Shown here: positions 58,954-64,000 of the stretch, one piece after another | Position numbering within the stretch: the first letter of the stretch is position 1 | Layout of the letters: each line of letters begins with the position of its first letter | Assembly: GCA_024516155.1 (NCBI GenBank) | Contig: JAJJXM010000022.1 | Span: 1-64,000, forward strand | Direction: 5' to 3' | Length of the DNA stretch: 64,000 nt | DNA from: Pyronema omphalodes | Lineage: Eukaryota; Ascomycota; Pezizomycetes; Pezizales; Pyronemataceae | Translations under genes and position numbers: made by a program | The notes under the pieces: generated by a model | Databases searched by the model: none | The model's input: the letters and a program-made list of their open reading frames with translations, nothing else | What the model was told of the DNA's origin: nothing

Positions 58954-61900
58954 CCTTCTAATATCTCTGTACCATCAGTTATCTACACTTAAATGCAATT
59001 CCGAGGTCTCAATGACGAGCTTCAATTTCTGAGATGATCTACCAGTTACAGTAAGCATCGCTTAATCAAACGTGGACGATGCGCCTGTCATGTCAAACTC
59101 GTGCCAAAATATACTCCGTCAGACTAGGATCTACTCATCAGGATCTTATCGGATCGTCCCGGGATCTTATCTGCCCCCATCACGAAAATGAAAATAAAAG
59201 ATGAAAAAATAAAAATATATGGATCCGAAGCTCTGGGACGAGACTCCAATAACTGCCCTTCTATGTTCTGGAATTTGAAATTCATTAGGAGATATAACAG
59301 CGGTCTTGGAAAGGGGGCGTTTAACAATTGAGAGGGAGCTAGGACACAACAGTATCAGTTTTGTTAGCTTGCAACTCCACAAAAAAGCAAATCGTTTCAT
59401 TTCAGCCCAACGCCATCTTCCCCCCGGAAATCGTATCAGGATTGGCCAATCTCTTTCACACTGACTGTCACCGATCACTTACCGTTGTAAAACATGTTCA
59501 GTATGTGCTTCTTCTCTCATTGCGTTTACGGTCAACGTCTTTTCGTTCTTCCTACGAATGTCGGATCGTTATCTGTGATTCCACTTTAAAAATGTGACCT
59601 TTCTTCTCCACAATTTTTCATTGGTTTCCAACTGACAGCTACCTGCCATATATCAACGACAAGTAGCGAGGGGGAAATGCGGTTTCTGCATACATACAGG
59701 ACACGGTGAAGGGAACTACTGCACCAGAGGGCCGTGCAGTATGATATCCAGATCGAGGATTCTGGAGTAGCTGCATGAGGTTCTGCACTGCAGCTCACTC
59801 GTGGGAAGGACACCTGGACTCTTTTTCCCCATTCTCAATTTATTTGCCACAAGAGCCACCCAGTGAATTTGATAATATCCCTGTTTTCTTCGCCTCGACT
59901 CGTCTGTTTGGCGCAACATGATCGAACACAGCAGATCGACGAGAAATCGAAGATTTGTCGGGATGGGTTGACCGCAAGCACCAACTAGGCTTGTAAATCG
60001 CGGCAGTTGACTGACTGAATTAAAAAAGACAACTGGGCCCCCAATTAGTTATTGCACTTTGTCAGAGATGTGAACAGTAAACGGTCTGCAACCCGATTTG
60101 AACGGACAAAGCAGTGCAAAAAGCAACTCCGCTGCACTGGAGTTTTTGAAAAAAAGCCATAGCCGGTACTGACGGCACATATCTTTGTGCGAGGGCAAAA
60201 AATAGAGGAGAAATAGATAGGGGAGTCAGCCGACGATTAATGCAAATGCCCAAGGCAAAGACAGTAATAGAAAGACAATAGAGTAAAAAGGGAGATTAAG
60301 AAACTACGGGAACGATTGTTCCCGAAAGATTGGCTTATCCCCAACATACCAAACGTCAGATTACTACTCAAAACTCGTCGGTGTGAGTACTAACGGCAAC
60401 TAAAGGAGACAGGAAGATCTTGAAGTAAAACTGAAACCTTTCGTCCGTGCCCCGACCAAATGGAGATATCTACACCACGTTCTCGAAGTGGCGGCTATCC
60501 CGAGATGCCCGTAGAAAACGGTGATCTGTATAGGTTGACCGTGCAGATGTCGATAGGCAGCAGAGTAAGATACGTTGAGCCTATGTGGCAGCTGTAGAGT
60601 TCAGCCAAAGCCTTGGAGAGTGCACACCGGTAAGTGCGCTAACCGCCTACAATGCACAAACTAAATTACCATTGTCCAAAAGTGCAAGTCGGTAACGACG
60701 ATTACCGCCATTTTCGATTGGTATCTGTGCAAAAAGAAGCGAGGTTACTTCTTTGGAAAAGGCTGATCTCATCATCATCATGGGCAGTTACGGGATCCCG
60801 TGGAGTCCAGTTACTTGGCCTCTGGCATTTCAGGAGCGTGGGTGGTTCCTGGTCGACAGGTACCCCATCCCAAGGGCAGGCAGGTATCATAACAGATCAT
60901 AACAGATAGAGTAGTGCCGCTTTGCACGGTTCATACTGTATTTGACGCCTCTTAGCGAAATCTGCAGGGTCAGGGACGACAGGTGAACATACCCAGGAAG
61001 CTCGGGCTGGTGCTAACTATAGAAGTGTCCCGTTACTCGAATTATACTTATCACAGTCTCTAGAGTTTCAGTTCCAATCCTCTGTTACCGTTACTCAAGA
61101 AAACCTCAGGGAACGGCAAAGATGACGGGTGACGGGCGAGGATATTGCTGGAATATATGGGAGGCTTGTCTATGGATTGATGTGATGTGATGTATGTATG
61201 TTACTTTCAACGCCGACTTCTTGTCGGTAAATATCCACGATAATTAATTTCCAAAATAAAATCCCATGCGCGGCGCAGGTGTCCTGTTGCGGAGCTGTAT
61301 ATTTCTCTACCCGATTGAAGTTTACAGTTGCATAGCAGAAGCGTAGTATAGACAACCCACCCTTTTTTCCTACCCCCCGAAGAGCAGGGACAATCGACAT
61401 GGATTGGCATGCAACTTTGCGACTATTGTCTCGTTCAATGCCACAAACTCGGCATCAATATTATCGCCCATCCCGCACTGCACACACCACCAACGGTGTC
61501 CCCCTGTCGCAAATCACTCCCAGCTCTTCGGATCCAACTTATTTGCACTACGCATTGTTTTTTCCTGTTCGTTTGTGAGTGGGATGGGGTGCCAGCGTAG
61601 TCAGTATTAACCACAAAAGAGAAGTGCGCGCGGAACTACCATTCTTTCGACTCCCCGTTCTGTCGTATAATAAGCCAGATTCCCCTCGGGCACACCCACC
61701 CCACATTATTCAAACTCGCACATCAAGAACTTCAACCTGTAGCGGTAGACAAAAAAAACATTAAGACCATCTGCCATACACATTCATCTTAGCAAGTCTC
61801 TCATCAACCGACTTCTTCATCAATCCCTCACTCGCCTCACCTACAAATTTCATCGTCAACCCCATCACGAAGTTTCAACAAAGCGTCGTCGGATCAAACA

Positions 61901-61960
61901 TCAACATTTTAACTAGTACAACCTCCAAAAAAATCTAGAACTACCTGATCTCTTGATCTG

Positions 61961-62026
61961 GTGTGTATTTCTGCCACTTTTCCTCTCCTTACATGAACTA
62001 CAAGCTAACCGAACCCGCCTTTTCAG
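61961..62026 (+). other. Probable 5'-UTR intron of the Myb gene, containing a uORF start
   Basis: A GTGTGT donor at 61961, AGCTAACC branch-like site near 62003-62010 and TTTTCAG acceptor at 62026 define a 66-bp intron just before the start codon. An ATG at 61993 inside it would open a 42-codon frame ending at 62121, overlapping the main start out of frame. Splicing removes that ATG. Confidence 0.6.
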
Positions 62027-62027
62027 C

Positions 62028-62771
62028 ATGTTCGTACATACCCACAGCAACAGCGACAAAATGCAAAACCACCGCCGAGGACCCTGGTCAGCAAACGAAG
62101 ACAACTATCTTGTCAGTCTAGTCAAGACACACGGAGCCCATAACTGGGTACGGATTAGTGCATTAATCGGTTCACGAACTCCTAAACAGTGCCGTGAACG
62201 ATTCCACCAAAACCTCAAGCCTAGCTTAAACCATGATCCTATCACCCCAGAAGAAGGTGCAATTATTGAACGCCTCGTTGGGGAGATGGGTAAAAGATGG
62301 GCGGAAATCGCAAGACGCCTTCAAGGAAGATCAGACAACGCGGTTAAGAACTGGTGGAATGGTGGAATGAACAGAAGGAGAAGATTGGTTGTCAGAAGAC
62401 GAGCAGACTCAGAAACTGGAAGAGAGCTTAGAGTTTTTGTAAACCAGGGAGCTGAAGATACTCCTATGGTCTCACCGACTTACTCAAGCTACTCAAGTTA
62501 CAGCCGTGGACAAACTCCTAGCTTGTTGAGCGATTCATCAAGCAACTTTTCAACAAGCCCAAGATCCCCTCCAAGTCCGGCGTATGAGAACGGATGCACT
62601 CTTCCTCCGCTTAGAGGACAGTTTGGAAGTCGTCCTCAAATCTATGAAGAGAGATACACTCACCAACATACCTCTTACTTGGAGAGAGAGGAGATGAAGC
62701 TATCACCAATCATTGGTTGTGTTCAGGAGCAGCGTGGAGATAAGATGAGCCTCGGGTTCCTTTTATCATAA
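62028..62771 (+). CDS. flbD: FlbD-like R2R3-type Myb transcription factor (247 aa)
   Basis: The start is ATG 62028, the first ATG after a probable 5'-UTR intron; an in-frame ATG at 62061 would drop 11 residues. Two Myb repeats follow. The first runs from RRGPWSANEDNYLVSLVKTH to QCRERFHQNLKPSLN (about residues 15-67). The second is HDPITPEEGAIIERLVGEMG with GRSDNAVKNWWNGGMNRRRR (about 68-118). The HQNLKPSLN and NAVKNWWNG signatures match fungal FlbD, a DNA-binding activator of conidiation in Aspergillus. The tail is Ser/Pro-rich. It should act in the nucleus, with asexual development the likely target, by analogy. No intron interrupts the coding region. The 3' flank after 62771 has no gene. 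Confidence 0.9.
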   Translation: MFVHTHSNSDKMQNHRRGPWSANEDNYLVSLVKTHGAHNWVRISALIGSRTPKQCRERFHQNLKPSLNHDPITPEEGAIIERLVGEMGKRWAEIARRLQGRSDNAVKNWWNGGMNRRRRLVVRRRADSETGRELRVFVNQGAEDTPMVSPTYSSYSSYSRGQTPSLLSDSSSNFSTSPRSPPSPAYENGCTLPPLRGQFGSRPQIYEERYTHQHTSYLEREEMKLSPIIGCVQEQRGDKMSLGFLLS

Positions 62772-64000
62772 CTTTGCTTTTGGTGTATTTTCCTTGTGTT
62801 CAACTTTATATTCTTGCACAATATTTTGTTTCTTTTGTTTCTTTGAAAAGGGTTACGTTTGTTTATGGTATTGGGGTTAAGGTTGTTAAGGTTTTATGGA
62901 AACACTAGTGTAGGCCAGATTGTGCTGATGATGATTTTGGGTTTGGTTTATGGGAAATGGGGGTTTGGATTTTGGGTAAAGGATGCATTCACTTATGGGT
63001 TTACTTTTCTTTTGTCATTTGATTTTTGGCAGGATGGGTATAAGGCGTCATTATTATTATTATCATTGTTTGTATCATTATTCATTTCACTTCATTTCAT
63101 TATTTTTCATCATCGACACTGGATTTCAATGGGTATTTTTTTCTGGGTAGTTTGAATTATTGATGGAGCTTTGGTTTGGTTATTGGATAACCATATTTAC
63201 TATTACAAGGCCGGCGTTTTTGTATTTAGTTCGAGGACAAATATTTATCACCACTTTGAAATAACTATATTGATTTGTTCCCTCATTCTCTGTCTCTGAC
63301 AAAGTTCAAACATCACCCTTTCCGCTTATTTCCCTCTTCTCCGGTCATTAACACAGCCCTCTGCACACAAAGCCGTCGCATCTAGCCTTGTAACTCCTAG
63401 TCCGATGGACATACCCGCGAACCCCGCATGATAGGTGTGTGGGGGGATAGCGCTAGCTCCGGCAGATATCGTGTATAACTTCCCCTGCTAATTCGTTCGG
63501 TGTGGGATGGCCCAGTTGCTTTTTATCCAAACACACCCTTGTACTCACCCCCAAACCGTTGCGCTGACGTGCTGCTCAGCGTGTGTCGAACCCCGATGAT
63601 GGGTTGGTGGGTGGTCTGCCTGGGACTGGGATGGCAACGGTGCTCCGGTATGTGGGGATTCCAGGACAGGACTACATACATACATGCTGCTATGACAGCG
63701 TTTCGTTACTTTTTTGATGCCTTGGGTGTGTTCTGTATTGGTGTTTTAGCTAGGCCGCCACGGCCGGTTTAGGAACATGGGCAACTGGTACACTGAAGAA
63801 CTGATACAAATTGTTATGCAATTGAAACTATTTGTACTTGCAAGCCAGGCGACCCACTCCACATTCTTGAGATTGTTGGGCAGTGGCTTGATGCAGGGAA
63901 AAGGAGCGCCGCCGCCGCAAGCCTTTGAATGAAAGTTCGTTTGCAAATAAAAAAAAATATCAAACGATCGTCGTCATAAAATGCATCTCGATCTTGTGCC
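62772..64000. other. 3' flank of the Myb gene and window end
   Basis: No supported gene was found. The T/G-rich stretch 62780-63160 is probably the 3' UTR and downstream region of flbD. Open frames at 62859-63155 and 63500-63772 show no recognisable features. Confidence 0.5.

Larger units (their letters stand above)
50848..62027. other. 11-kb interval without a supportable gene
   Basis: All open frames are short and overlap on several strands, and none shows a family motif. I examined 54504-54815 (minus), 56653-57269, 57426-57680 and 57833-58072 and could not support any. The base composition is not extremely AT-rich, so this could be old degenerate repeat DNA. A run of 24 A lies at 58930-58953. 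The last 250 bp (CT/CA-rich) probably include the promoter and leader of the Myb gene. Confidence 0.5.

Noticed and set aside
61953..62027. Upstream extension of the Myb protein starting with a TTG codon
   Set aside because: There is no ATG, and the stretch lies in a probable 5'-UTR intron. The Myb domain begins well after 62028.

Overview
The window reads as a chromosome segment of a filamentous ascomycete. Its genes have short introns (about 45-115 bp) with GTRNGT-like donors, CTAAC/CTGAC-like branch sites and AG acceptors. Recognisable proteins include a FlbD-type Myb regulator, COP9 signalosome subunit 1, a GT41 O-GlcNAc transferase, a Tra2-like RRM protein and an F-box protein. A leotiomycete (Helotiales-type) genome is my guess from overall style; this is inference, and no marker gene proves it.

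Layout. 0.7-4.8 kb (minus strand) is a decayed, inverted duplicate of 22.4-25.8 kb (plus strand). Each copy has a small secreted six-cysteine protein gene that is still intact. Next to it is a large, disordered, unrecognised protein gene, intact at 21.06-24.40 kb and broken at 2.8-4.8 kb. 6.0-7.1 kb is a low-complexity hypothetical gene, 9.5-10.7 kb the Tra2-like splicing factor, and 10.7-15.4 kb gene-poor. 15.4-16.8 kb is a complete PIF/Harbinger-type transposase-like gene whose first catalytic Asp is His. 18.4-20.2 kb is an F-box protein and 25.9-27.5 kb is CSN1.

29.4-33.1 kb (minus) and 44.4-48.6 kb (plus) are two copies of an unrecognised repeat of about 3.5-4 kb, in opposite orientation. 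It holds a long internal inverted repeat and at least two small reading frames. The second copy begins at the 3' end of the O-GlcNAc transferase gene (39.3-44.4 kb), and the 3' flank of that gene is also recognisable, degenerated, at the outer end of the first copy. Between the copies lies an unrecognised 621-aa protein gene (34.1-36.0 kb). 49.5-50.5 kb is a senescence-domain protein, followed by a tRNA-Arg(ACG). 50.9-61.9 kb has no gene I can support. 62.0-62.8 kb encodes the FlbD-like Myb protein.

The conserved housekeeping and regulatory genes (CSN1, OGT, Tra2, FlbD) look independent of one another; I see no metabolic cluster. The most unusual content is the two inverted duplications. The best candidate for something undescribed is the duplicated pair of large disordered protein plus small secreted cysteine protein. 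Second is the palindrome-containing repeat, whose inverted arms in one copy look homogenised. All exon boundaries were derived by eye from splice consensus and reading-frame continuity.
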